Positions 1 through 6,825 of a DNA stretch of 12,623 nt are shown piece by piece. The position numbers were made by a program, and so were the translations under genes. The notes beneath the pieces were generated by a model, which did not search any database, had not been told where the DNA came from, and saw only the letters and a program-made list of their open reading frames with translations. Source of the DNA: Bacteroidales bacterium (lineage in GTDB: Bacteria > Bacteroidota > Bacteroidia > Bacteroidales > Muribaculaceae); assembly GCA_900755985.1 (NCBI GenBank), contig CAAEIL010000033.1:1-12623 (forward strand), read 5' to 3'. Positions within the stretch are counted from its first letter, which is position 1, and every line of letters starts with the position of its first letter.

Positions 1-364
1 GCAACGACAGAAACCAGTCGTAGCGCAGCGAGCGGCAGGCCATCTCGAGCGACTCGCCGGTGGCGGCCATGCGTCCCGGGACATCGAAGTCGCGGACATG
101 GATGTCAATGTCGAGCAGCCGGGCCACTTCGCGTGCGTGCCGGCTGTCGCGCAGACTTTCGTCACCGCGCAGGCGGAAGTTGCAATGGGCCGCGACTACG
201 TCATAACCCAGGGCCACAAGTATGGCTACGAGTGCCGTGGAATCGGCACCCCCGCTGAGTCCCGCTATAAGGCGGGAACCGGGTTGCGGCAGATCGTTGT
301 CGGTGACAAACTGCCGCACCCGGTGCTCGATGTCTTTGATTATGTCAGTGTCGCTTTTGCTCAA
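1..364 (-). CDS. tilS: tRNA(Ile)-lysidine synthase TilS, N-terminal part (cut by window edge)
   Basis: TilS uses ATP and lysine to convert C34 of the CAU-anticodon tRNA-Ile to lysidine, so that the tRNA reads AUA as isoleucine; it acts in the cytoplasm. About 121 codons are visible and the rest lies beyond position 1. Reading the minus strand gives the PP-loop ATPase motif SGGADS (residues 37-42), then AHCNFRLRG with ESLRDSR (about 59-76), and an ESLEMACRSLRY segment near residue 105, all in the usual TilS order. No ATG lies between the upstream in-frame stop (389-391) and the PP-loop. I chose TTG at 364-362; GTG at 319-317 is the alternative and would leave 21 residues before the motif. The gene starts 24 nt after the SGNH esterase stop, so it is probably read from that promoter. 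The identity is firm; the start is uncertain. Confidence 0.88.
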   Translation of the reverse strand, partial: MSKSDTDIIKDIEHRVRQFVTDNDLPQPGSRLIAGLSGGADSTALVAILVALGYDVVAAHCNFRLRGDESLRDSRHAREVARLLDIDIHVRDFDVPGRMAATGESLEMACRSLRYDWFLSL

Positions 365-388
365 TATTTGGTGGCTTGGGCTGTATGT

Positions 389-1621
389 TTATTTCTTTTT
401 CGATTTCTTTTTGCCTTTGGCGGCTTTCGCTTTGTCTTCAGCGGCCTTGGCTGCTGCCTCCTGACGTACTTTTTTGTCGGCCAGAGATTTTTCGAGAATT
501 GGCCGCAGAATGGGGGTCATCTTGTTGGCATAGTGGAGGAATCCCAGGTCGGTGAGGTGAATGCCGTCGACGGTGCCGTCATCTTCGGGTCCGTCGAGAC
601 CTTCGGAGGTGACATAATATAAGTTGTCGGGATTCTCGGCTTTGAGACGCTCGTAGTTTTTGCGGAAAGCGGCGTTTTTTGCCGGGAGATATTTATTGAA
701 GAAAGAGTCGTAACGGTAGTAAGGATACAGCGGGCCTTCGAGCATGACAATGGGGACCTCGGGACGGGCTTTGCGCAATATGTTGATGAAATCATATGTC
801 AGGGTATCGCACATCATCTCGGTGCAGTTGGGTACCGGGTCGATAAGAAATAGGTCGGCGTCGGCAATCCGCGCCATTGCGCGTGCCATGCACTGGTCCA
901 TTTTGCCTTCGCCCGAGATGCCTATGTTGACAACTTCGCAGTTGAGGTCGCGACCAATGATGTTGGTTGCGGCCATGCCGGTACGCGAAGCGCAGCCGCC
1001 CTGAAGTATCGAGGTGCCGTAAGCGACGATTTTGGCAGTCGGGTCAATGAGGTCTACGCGGCCCGGGGTTATGGTTGCGCCTGAGTCGACTTTGACAAGG
1101 AGTTCGTTGACGCCATCGTACAGCGGGAAGTATATCATATATTCGTGTGTCTTGCCGTCGAGATTCGATACATAGGTCGACTCGACTTCTTTGGTCTTGT
1201 TGCCCAGCGAGTCTTTTTTTACGTACGGACGGTTGGTATTGACATGGCGCCATGTCGAGTCGCCTTCGTATATGTACAGGTCGGTGCCTTTGAGTCCGGT
1301 GTCGGCCATGTGTATCATATGAGTGTCCCAAAGAAGCTCGTATTTGACACCGATGCGCTTAGAGTCAGTGGCAAAACGTACGCCTATGCCCGACGAGCAC
1401 TGCGACCGCTCCCAAAGGTCGGGGCGCACGCTGTCCTTGAGGTTTGCCGGAATACGGGTGTAGGGGCGCAGGGTATCTTTCCAGCCTTTGTTAATGATGC
1501 GGAGATTCTGTGCGTCTACATATTGCCAGGGGGCTTCGGGTTCGTCGGCAGCAAATACCGATGCTGTGCTGCCAAGTAGGGCTAAGGCTAAGATTGGTTT
1601 CAGGATAGTTTTCAGATTCAT
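389..1621 (-). CDS. Exported SGNH/GDSL esterase with GxDLY N-terminal domain
   Basis: This 410-residue protein is a likely periplasmic or exported carbohydrate esterase or acylhydrolase. A signal peptide is visible: MNLK, a hydrophobic run, and probable cleavage after SVFA (residue 24). Residues about 30-190 form a beta-rich N-terminal domain with the motif GTDLY (112-116), as in the Pfam GxDLY family paired with SGNH_hydro_3. The SGNH blocks follow in order: nucleophile Ser204 in YGTS, the Gly block GISGEG (234-239), Asn265 in DPVPN, and the Asp352/His355 dyad in DGIHLTD. All catalytic residues are present, so it should be active; the substrate cannot be read from sequence. The C-terminus (about 380-410) is a charged tail ending GKKKSKKK, which is odd for a secreted enzyme. 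Start ATG at 1621 fits the signal peptide. tilS follows 24 nt downstream. Confidence 0.88.
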   Translation of the reverse strand: MNLKTILKPILALALLGSTASVFAADEPEAPWQYVDAQNLRIINKGWKDTLRPYTRIPANLKDSVRPDLWERSQCSSGIGVRFATDSKRIGVKYELLWDTHMIHMADTGLKGTDLYIYEGDSTWRHVNTNRPYVKKDSLGNKTKEVESTYVSNLDGKTHEYMIYFPLYDGVNELLVKVDSGATITPGRVDLIDPTAKIVAYGTSILQGGCASRTGMAATNIIGRDLNCEVVNIGISGEGKMDQCMARAMARIADADLFLIDPVPNCTEMMCDTLTYDFINILRKARPEVPIVMLEGPLYPYYRYDSFFNKYLPAKNAAFRKNYERLKAENPDNLYYVTSEGLDGPEDDGTVDGIHLTDLGFLHYANKMTPILRPILEKSLADKKVRQEAAAKAAEDKAKAAKGKKKSKKK

Positions 1622-1678
1622 GGTTGTGTTGTTTGGATATAAATGTAATTATATTGTATCGGCTTATGAACGCTATTG

Positions 1679-1686
1679 CAAATTTA
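1679..1686 (-). promoter_or_regulatory. Candidate -7 element upstream of the SGNH esterase
   Basis: The minus strand reads TAAATTTG, a full match to the Bacteroidota -7 consensus TAnnTTTG, 57 nt before the esterase ATG. No TTTG is found 19-21 nt further upstream, so the -33 half is missing or degenerate. It would give a leader of about 50 nt and serve esterase plus tilS. Confidence 0.42.
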
Positions 1687-1727
1687 CGCGTTTATACTGA
1701 AAGAGCGTATGTCTTATAATGATTTTT

Positions 1728-1758
1728 TTTGAAATTATTGGCATTTATGCTAATTTTG
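1728..1758 (+). promoter_or_regulatory. Bacteroidota sigma-type promoter for the membrane protein-HAD pair
   Basis: TTTG at 1728-1731 is followed by exactly 19 nt and then TAATTTTG at 1751-1758, an exact match to TTTG-N19-TAnnTTTG. Transcription should begin near 1764. This places the true start of the following gene downstream, at 1828, because an in-frame ATG at 1729 would lie inside the promoter. Confidence 0.8.
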
Positions 1759-1827
1759 CCGGATAAGTGGCATAGGCCGTGTCATCAGTATATTTTAAAC
1801 CGCGACATAAACACAATATATATAAAT

Positions 1828-2475
1828 ATGAAAGCATCAACCACGTTGATAACCGGATTGGTAATACTTGCCGCCGGCATAGTACTAATAATCTGCAATG
1901 ACAAGATAACTCAGAACGGTGTGGTCATCGCCGCCGGCATACTTTTCCTGCTCTCGGGAATTATCAACACCGTGCTGTACATTGCCGATGGACAAAAAGA
2001 CGGAGAAAACAAGACCGCGCGCTCGGGAATCTCGAAGTTTTTTGGCATAGTCGTATCCATAGCTGCATTCATGCTCGGACTGTCGATGTTCATTTTCAGC
2101 ACTACCTTCGAGAGTCTTATCCCTATGTTGTTCGGACTGATACTTCTTTTCGGTGCTCTGGTTCAAATCTATATCGTGGCGGTTGCTCAGCGTCAGGATG
2201 CCATACCATTGTGGCTTTTTGTGGTTCCGGGCGTGCTTCTCGTGCTTTCGCTGATAGTATTTATGGCCAATCTGTCCGAACCCAGACTGATGACAATCAC
2301 AGGCAGTGGTCTTGTGCTTTTCGGAGTCGGTGGTTTCGTCGAGTCGATGTTCCTGAACTCGGCGCGTCGCCGTGAACGTCATGCCGCCAAAACCGAAGAC
2401 GCAGGCGTGATGGAAGTAAAAGCAAAAGAAATTAAGCCACATGACGACAAAGAAATCCGGAGCCTTGATGACTGA
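1828..2475 (+). CDS. Six-helix membrane protein, DUF308/HdeD-like
   Basis: This 215-residue integral membrane protein has six hydrophobic segments at about 6-23, 31-53, 69-91, 97-119, 127-147 and 155-174. They fall into three helix pairs, as in DUF308/HdeD proteins, some of which relate to acid resistance in enterobacteria. The assignment rests on topology and small-residue-rich helices such as GLVILAAGIVL, not on a decisive motif. A charged tail (178-215) rich in Lys, Arg, Asp and Glu would face the cytoplasm by the positive-inside rule. I start at ATG 1828 because the frame upstream of it contains the promoter and codes for an unlikely peptide. The HAD phosphatase start overlaps this stop by 8 nt, which suggests translational coupling. 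No substrate or function can be deduced. Confidence 0.7.
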   Translation: MKASTTLITGLVILAAGIVLIICNDKITQNGVVIAAGILFLLSGIINTVLYIADGQKDGENKTARSGISKFFGIVVSIAAFMLGLSMFIFSTTFESLIPMLFGLILLFGALVQIYIVAVAQRQDAIPLWLFVVPGVLLVLSLIVFMANLSEPRLMTITGSGLVLFGVGGFVESMFLNSARRRERHAAKTEDAGVMEVKAKEIKPHDDKEIRSLDD

Positions 2476-3214
2476 GCCGTTTACAGTCCCTGACAATGTG
2501 TGTTGGGTGTGGTTTGACCTTGACGACACACTGTACGATTTCAGCGGCAACTCGGATATATGTCTAGGCGAGGTCTACGACATGGCTCGACTTGACCGCT
2601 GGTGGGACACGGTCTCCTCGTGGCGCGAGCATTATCACCGCATCAATCATGAGTTGTGGGAGCTGTATGCCCCCGGACTTATTGACCGCGCCACATTGCG
2701 GCGCGAACGCTTTGTCCGGCCGCTAACCGAAGCCGGCTGCCCCACCGCCGAAGCTGAAGAGCTGTGGCCCGAGCTTGACCGCCTGTATCTGGGCCTGCTG
2801 GGTCAGAAAAGCGCTACGATACCCGGAGCGGTCGAAGTTGTGCGCCGTATGCGCGCCCGGGGCAAAAAAATTGGCGTATTGTCCAACGGCTTTAAGGAGG
2901 TGCAATACTCTAAGCTGTCGTCAATAGGCCTGAGTCATCTTGTCGATTGTGTAGTACTCAGCGACGAGATTGACATCAACAAGCCCGACAAACGCTTCTT
3001 CGACTACGCTCTCGCCAAGTCCGGCGCCACTGGCGCCGACTCGCTGCTTGTCGGCGACAACCCTGACACCGACATCGCCGGCGCACTTGCCGCCGGATGG
3101 CGCGCATTATGGCTCGCTGCACCCGAGGCTATACCGACAGAAACCCTTGAAGCCCGGTCACAGATAGCCAAAGAACGCTATTTCCGCACTTCCGCCCTCG
3201 ATGATATACTTTGA
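2468..3214 (+). CDS. HAD-superfamily hydrolase, YjjG-like (putative pyrimidine 5'-nucleotidase)
   Basis: This cytoplasmic phosphatase of the HAD type IA group has 248 residues. All four HAD motifs are visible: DLDDT (17-21, nucleophile Asp17 and acid Asp19), LSNG (138-141), Lys172 in INKPDKRFF, and GDNPDTD (196-202) for Mg2+ binding. An alpha-helical cap lies between motifs I and II. The LSNGF and INKPDKRFF wording resembles YjjG/YfnB nucleotidases, which act on UMP/dUMP/dTMP and non-canonical nucleotides; another small phosphorylated substrate remains possible. I prefer ATG 2468, which overlaps the upstream stop by 8 nt. An in-frame ATG at 2441 would add nine residues (MTTKKSGAL) and lengthen the overlap to 35 nt. 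It is co-transcribed with the membrane protein, and no strong terminator follows. Confidence 0.85.
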   Translation: MTEPFTVPDNVCWVWFDLDDTLYDFSGNSDICLGEVYDMARLDRWWDTVSSWREHYHRINHELWELYAPGLIDRATLRRERFVRPLTEAGCPTAEAEELWPELDRLYLGLLGQKSATIPGAVEVVRRMRARGKKIGVLSNGFKEVQYSKLSSIGLSHLVDCVVLSDEIDINKPDKRFFDYALAKSGATGADSLLVGDNPDTDIAGALAAGWRALWLAAPEAIPTETLEARSQIAKERYFRTSALDDIL

Positions 3215-3272
3215 GGCTCCGGCACTTACTGTTACTGTTTTTTGATTATAGACTTCAAGCTCTGTACAGTTA

Positions 3273-3294
3273 AATGTGGCGGTAATGTGGCGGT
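3273..3294 (+). repeat. Two exact tandem copies of AATGTGGCGGT
   Basis: An 11-bp unit occurs twice head to tail (3273-3283 and 3284-3294), followed by AA as the start of a third copy. The period of about one helical turn puts both copies on the same face of the DNA. The copies lie about 40 bp upstream of the HU -33 region. They could be a protein-binding site or a chance or relic repeat. Confidence 0.75.
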
Positions 3295-3329
3295 AAATAT
3301 CAAAAAATCAGTATAAAAAATCCAAATAG

Positions 3330-3361
3330 TTAGGCTATCTGAAAAAAAATTACGATATTTG
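3330..3361 (+). promoter_or_regulatory. Candidate promoter for the HU gene
   Basis: GATATTTG at 3354-3361 differs from TAnnTTTG only in its first base. It is followed by CACCGC, as at the tRNA-Gln promoter in this window. TTAG at 3330-3333 is a one-mismatch -33 element at 20 nt spacing. The implied leader is about 80 nt and carries a short CGCC/GGCG hairpin. The AT-rich surroundings support promoter function. Confidence 0.55.
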
Positions 3362-3448
3362 CACCGCAAAACTCGGCCGCCCTATAAGAGACGGCGTTGA
3401 TTTTGTGATTTTTAAGCAATAACATTACTATATAAAACAAAAACAAAA

Positions 3449-3721
3449 ATGACTAAAGCCGACATCGTAAACGAAATTTCGAAAACCACCGGTATCGAAA
3501 AGGCAAACGTCCTTGAGACCATCGAGAAGTTTATGGAAGTTGTCAAAGACTCTCTCGCCCATGGCGAGAACGTATACCTCCGTGGATTCGGTAGCTTTAT
3601 CGTAAAAGTACGTTCAGAGAAAACTGCCCGCAACATCTCCAAAAACACAACCATCGTTATCCCCGAACACAAAATCCCCGCTTTCAAGCCCGCAAAAGTG
3701 TTCATGGAAGACGTACGATGA
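3449..3721 (+). CDS. HU/IHF-family DNA-binding protein (divergent Bacteroidota type)
   Basis: This 90-residue nucleoid-associated protein should bind DNA as a dimer. The N-terminal helix pair (MTKADIVNEI, then residues 18-38) and the saddle motif NVYLRGFGSF (41-50) are clear HU features, and the length is normal. In the DNA-binding arm the usual GRNPxTG is replaced by ARNISKN (60-66), so the proline that wedges into DNA in classical HU is Ile63 here. From memory, HU paralogs next to RNase G in other Bacteroidales share this arm. The gene heads a cluster with the COX24-type protein and RNase G/E; its stop is 108 nt before the former. The ATG is preceded by an A-rich stretch and no Shine-Dalgarno, as expected for the phylum. 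Confidence 0.93.
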   Translation: MTKADIVNEISKTTGIEKANVLETIEKFMEVVKDSLAHGENVYLRGFGSFIVKVRSEKTARNISKNTTIVIPEHKIPAFKPAKVFMEDVR

Positions 3722-3829
3722 ACATAGCGCAACGTCTGCGTGCAGCTACAGTCACAGTTCCCGCGCTGTACAGCAATGACGGATTTTCAGCTAAAATACA
3801 TTTTACCAACCAATTAATCACCAACAACA

Positions 3830-3919
3830 ATGCCCAGCGGTAAAAAAAGAAAAGGTCATAAAATGGCTACCCACAAGCGCAAAAAACGCCTGAGAAAGAA
3901 TCGTCACAAGAAGAAGTAA
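3830..3919 (+). CDS. AURKAIP1/COX24-domain small basic protein (mS38/bS22-like), 29 aa
   Basis: A 29-residue, extremely basic protein (over half Lys or Arg) starts MPSGKKRKGHKMATHKRKKR and ends RLRKNRHKKK. This matches the short Bacteroidota proteins named AURKAIP1/COX24 domain-containing. Their relatives include the mitochondrial small-subunit protein mS38 and the mycobacterial bS22, where the peptide threads into rRNA near the decoding region. A ribosomal role here is inferred from family and composition. It is too short for most gene finders. It lies between HU and RNase G/E, an arrangement I believe is common in the phylum, and an A-rich AACAACA precedes the ATG. Two hairpins follow its stop. 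Confidence 0.85.
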   Translation: MPSGKKRKGHKMATHKRKKRLRKNRHKKK

Positions 3920-3933
3920 GCACGGGCGCCCCG

Positions 3934-3959
3934 GACCTGCGGCTGTCACGGCACAGGTC
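3934..3959 (+). other. Hairpin just after the COX24-type stop codon
   Basis: GACCTG (3934-3939) pairs with CAGGTC (3954-3959) around a 14-nt loop. It begins 15 nt after the stop codon. No T-run follows, so alone it is not a terminator. It may protect the mRNA 3' end or cooperate with the next structure. Confidence 0.5.
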
Positions 3960-3991
3960 GGACCCCACGCACTTCGCTGCGACAGACAGAC

Positions 3992-4058
3992 AAGAACAAA
4001 CCTCGAGGCGGATAACGAGTGTCGTTTCGTACCGGCCCGACGTTTGTTCTTCTTTTTT
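3992..4058 (+). terminator. Three-way-junction RNA with T-tract (complex terminator or structured RNA)
   Basis: An outer 10-bp stem, AAGAACAAAC (3992-4001) with GTTTGTTCTT (4042-4051), encloses two arms. Arm one is CTCG (4002-4005) with CGAG (4016-4019). Arm two is GTCG (4021-4024) with CGAC (4038-4041). Only one nucleotide (4020) is unpaired at the junction. CTTTTTT at 4052-4058 follows directly, so it can end the HU-COX24 transcript. The arms are more elaborate than an ordinary terminator needs. Confidence 0.7.
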
Positions 4059-4220
4059 GTAAGCCCCCGTCAACGACGCCGCTGCCCGTTCTTCCCGCCA
4101 CGGCTCTGCGGCACGACTACAGCGGAAAGATGCCCCCGAAAGGCACGGCACATCCGCTGACACAACTCCCCGCCGGTTTTACCCGGTATCATAACCATAC
4201 TCTCAACCCCGCATAATAAT

Positions 4221-6641
4221 ATGAAAAGTGAACTCATCATCGACGTGCAGCCCGGCGACGTATCGATTGCACTTCTGGAGGACTCGAGACTGATGTCCCT
4301 GCAGAAAGAGCAACGAAACATCGCATACGCCGTCGGCGACATTTACCTGGCGCGAGTAAAAAAGCTCATGCCCGGACTCAATGCCGCTTTCGTGAACGTG
4401 GGATATGAGAAAGATGCATTCCTACACTACCTCGACCTCGGTGCCCACTTCGCATCGTACGACCAACTGATGACCAAGCTGTTCGAAGACCCGCGTCACT
4501 TGCCTCAGCTGTCTCGCGCCAAACTTCAGCCTGACATCGACAAAAACGGCGTCATCACCGACCGACTTGTCCAGGACAAACAGCTCCTGGTGCAGATTGT
4601 CAAAGAGCCTATATCAACCAAAGGCCCAAGGCTTACGACCGAAATTACCTTTACGGGACGATATATGGTGCTGATTCCCTTCACCGACAAAATTTCAGTA
4701 TCGCAGAAAATTCGCTCGACCGAAGAAAAACTGCGTCTGCGCCAGCTCATCGACTCCATCAAGCCTAAAAACTTCGGTGTCATTATCCGCACATCGGCCG
4801 AAGGCAAACGCGTAGCCGAACTCAACAACGAGCTTAAAACCTTGGTTAAATGTTGGGAAGATACCCTGGCCAAAGCGCAGAAAGCCAAGGCTCCCGCCCT
4901 GGTATTCGAAGAAGAAAGCCGTATTGTCGGTATGCTTCGCGACGTCTTTTCGCCCTCGTTCGAGGCCATACATGTCAACGATGCCGAGACTTACGAGCAG
5001 ATTCGCAAATATGTCTCGCTGATAGCTCCCGACCGTGCCGACATCGTAAAACTTTACAACAAGCCCGAGCCCATCTTCGACACTTTTGCCGTCACGCGGC
5101 AAATCAAATCGTCGTTCGGCAAGACAGTTCCCTTCAAGTCGGGAGCCTACATCATCATCGAGCATACCGAAGCTCTGCATGTCATCGACGTCAATTCGGG
5201 CAATCGCACCAAGGCCACCAACGACCAGGAGACCAATGCTCTTGAAGTCAACCTGCGTGCCGCCGACGAGATTGCACGTCAACTCAGACTCCGTGACATG
5301 GGCGGAATCATTGTGGTCGACTTTATTGACATGGCCAAGAACGAGCATCGTCAGCAATTGTACGAACACATGAAAGAAGTCATGGCCACCGACCGCGCAC
5401 GGCACAACATCCTGCCGCTGTCCAAATTCGGACTCATGCAGATAACCCGCCACCGTGTACGTCCCGTACTTGACATCCCCACCGACGAAGCATGCCCCTC
5501 GTGTCACGGTACCGGCAAAATTCAGCCCTCGCTGCTGTTCACCGACACACTCTTCGAAAAACTTGAATATGTCACCGGACAGCTTGGTGTTTCCGACTTC
5601 ACGCTTTACGTCCATCCTTACGTCGAAGCATATTTGAAAAAAGGGTGGCTCAACTCGATATGGCGACGCTGGCGCCGACGCCTTTCATCCAAGTTCCGCA
5701 TTATTCCCGATGAGGCCCTCCCTTATCTGCACTACCGGGTGGTAGACAACAAGGGCAACGAACTCAACCTCGTCCAGGAAAAAGATACCGGTTCGGCTAC
5801 CGCCAGCAAGAAAAACGACAAAGCTGCCGCCCGCAACGCCGCTATCGACATCACGCCCGAACTGGAAGAAGCCGCCGAAGCAGCACGTATCGCCGCCCGC
5901 GAGGCCAAAGCCCCCCGCGCTGCCAAGACTCAGGAAGCTCAGGCCCGCGCCGCAAAAGCCCGCGCCGCCCGTGCAGAAGCCAAAACCGAGACCGATAGTA
6001 GCGCCGCAGACGACAATGCCGCAGCCAAAGCCGAACCCAACTCCAAGGCTAAGCCTCAGCGTAAGTCCGAAAAAACTCAGGCAGCCGCCACAACTAAGGC
6101 AGACAAAAATTCGCGGGGCGATAATGCTCCCTCTGCGGCATCTGCCACGGAAAATAGAATTCAGACACCGGCAAAAGCCACTAAAGCTCTGCCCGCTCCC
6201 CCGCAGGTAAAGAGCCTTCCGAAGCCATCAGAAACTGCTGCGGACGAAAAGCCGGCTGAAAACGCCCAAGGCGAGATTGTTGCCGAAGAAGAGCACAAAC
6301 CCTCACGCTCGGCCCGTCGCCGTGCCCGTCAGCGTGCTGCCAAGGCCGCAGCCAAGGCTGCTGCCGCTCAGGCAGCTGTCGACGGCCAAGACACCGGTGA
6401 TACTGTTTTGCCCGAAGTACCGTCTGACGCAAAGCCCGCTCCCGAAGCCGCTGTCGCTCCCGATGACATCGACACCGTGCCTGAATTATCTGAAACACTG
6501 CAGTCGGCTATTCTTTTGCCCGATAATGAAGGCACCGACACTGAAAATTCTGCCGAGACTCAGAAAACAACCAAACCCAAACGTTCGAGGCGTAAAGCCC
6601 GCCGCGCAGACGGCTCGACAGTCGGAACAACAACCGATTGA
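4221..6641 (+). CDS. rng: Ribonuclease G/E with long disordered C-terminal tail
   Basis: This Rne/Rng single-strand endoribonuclease works in rRNA maturation and mRNA decay and has 806 residues. The S1-containing N-terminus shows GDIYLARVKKLMPGLNAAFV (39-58). The DNase I-like catalytic domain has metal-binding Asp323 in VIDVNSG and Asp367 in VVDFIDM, the counterparts of the two Asp of E. coli RNase E. The Zn-link is CPSC (425-428). The core ends near residue 520, about the full length of ordinary RNase G. Residues 522-806 are a low-complexity tail rich in Ala, Lys, Glu and Pro, with Arg-rich patches at 695-705 (SRSARRRARQR) and 786-795. By analogy with RNase E this may be an RNA-binding or partner-docking scaffold. 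The tail is unusual for Bacteroidales RNase G. ATG 4221 fits the family start. Confidence 0.95.
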   Translation: MKSELIIDVQPGDVSIALLEDSRLMSLQKEQRNIAYAVGDIYLARVKKLMPGLNAAFVNVGYEKDAFLHYLDLGAHFASYDQLMTKLFEDPRHLPQLSRAKLQPDIDKNGVITDRLVQDKQLLVQIVKEPISTKGPRLTTEITFTGRYMVLIPFTDKISVSQKIRSTEEKLRLRQLIDSIKPKNFGVIIRTSAEGKRVAELNNELKTLVKCWEDTLAKAQKAKAPALVFEEESRIVGMLRDVFSPSFEAIHVNDAETYEQIRKYVSLIAPDRADIVKLYNKPEPIFDTFAVTRQIKSSFGKTVPFKSGAYIIIEHTEALHVIDVNSGNRTKATNDQETNALEVNLRAADEIARQLRLRDMGGIIVVDFIDMAKNEHRQQLYEHMKEVMATDRARHNILPLSKFGLMQITRHRVRPVLDIPTDEACPSCHGTGKIQPSLLFTDTLFEKLEYVTGQLGVSDFTLYVHPYVEAYLKKGWLNSIWRRWRRRLSSKFRIIPDEALPYLHYRVVDNKGNELNLVQEKDTGSATASKKNDKAAARNAAIDITPELEEAAEAARIAAREAKAPRAAKTQEAQARAAKARAARAEAKTETDSSAADDNAAAKAEPNSKAKPQRKSEKTQAAATTKADKNSRGDNAPSAASATENRIQTPAKATKALPAPPQVKSLPKPSETAADEKPAENAQGEIVAEEEHKPSRSARRRARQRAAKAAAKAAAAQAAVDGQDTGDTVLPEVPSDAKPAPEAAVAPDDIDTVPELSETLQSAILLPDNEGTDTENSAETQKTTKPKRSRRKARRADGSTVGTTTD

Positions 6642-6688
6642 CGCCCCGACATATTTCATTAGGAATACATCGGACTCGATAGTCCCAC

Positions 6689-6724
6689 AAGGAGGAAGCC
6701 GTATCAAAAGTTTTCCTCCTTTTG
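6689..6724 (+). terminator. Rho-independent terminator of the RNase G/E gene
   Basis: AAGGAGGAA (6689-6697) pairs with TTCCTCCTT (6713-6721), a 9-bp stem with a 15-nt loop. The 3' arm runs into TTTTG. It lies 48 nt after the RNase stop and separates it from thioredoxin. Confidence 0.75.
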
Positions 6725-6825
6725 TTCGTTTTTACCGTCCGGCTGAACTTTTAGCTCCGGATAATGTTTCAATTTTAAGAACTCAGCATACGAATCAACA
6801 TATAACAACATTTAATCAAATAACA

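Larger units (their letters stand above)
3920..4220 (+). other. 301-nt gene-free region between the COX24-type gene and RNase G/E
   Basis: No convincing gene lies here. A 65-codon frame at 4019-4216 has no recognisable protein character and overlaps the RNA structure. The first half holds two RNA structures: a hairpin at 3934-3959 and a three-way junction at 3992-4051. The second half (4060-4220) is GC-rich and holds no clear TTTG/TAnnTTTG promoter, so the RNase gene may depend on read-through or on a promoter I cannot recognise. Confidence 0.6.

Noticed and set aside
1885..2550. 221-codon minus-strand frame
   Set aside because: It lies opposite the membrane protein and the start of the HAD gene; its composition is that of a complement frame (His/Gln/Lys rich, no domain).
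4019..4216. 65-codon plus-strand frame before RNase G/E
   Set aside because: It overlaps the three-way-junction structure, has no recognisable protein character and follows from GC-rich composition.
4695..5615. 306-codon minus-strand frame opposite the RNase gene
   Set aside because: Antisense shadow of a conserved catalytic domain, with no family motif and no promoter.
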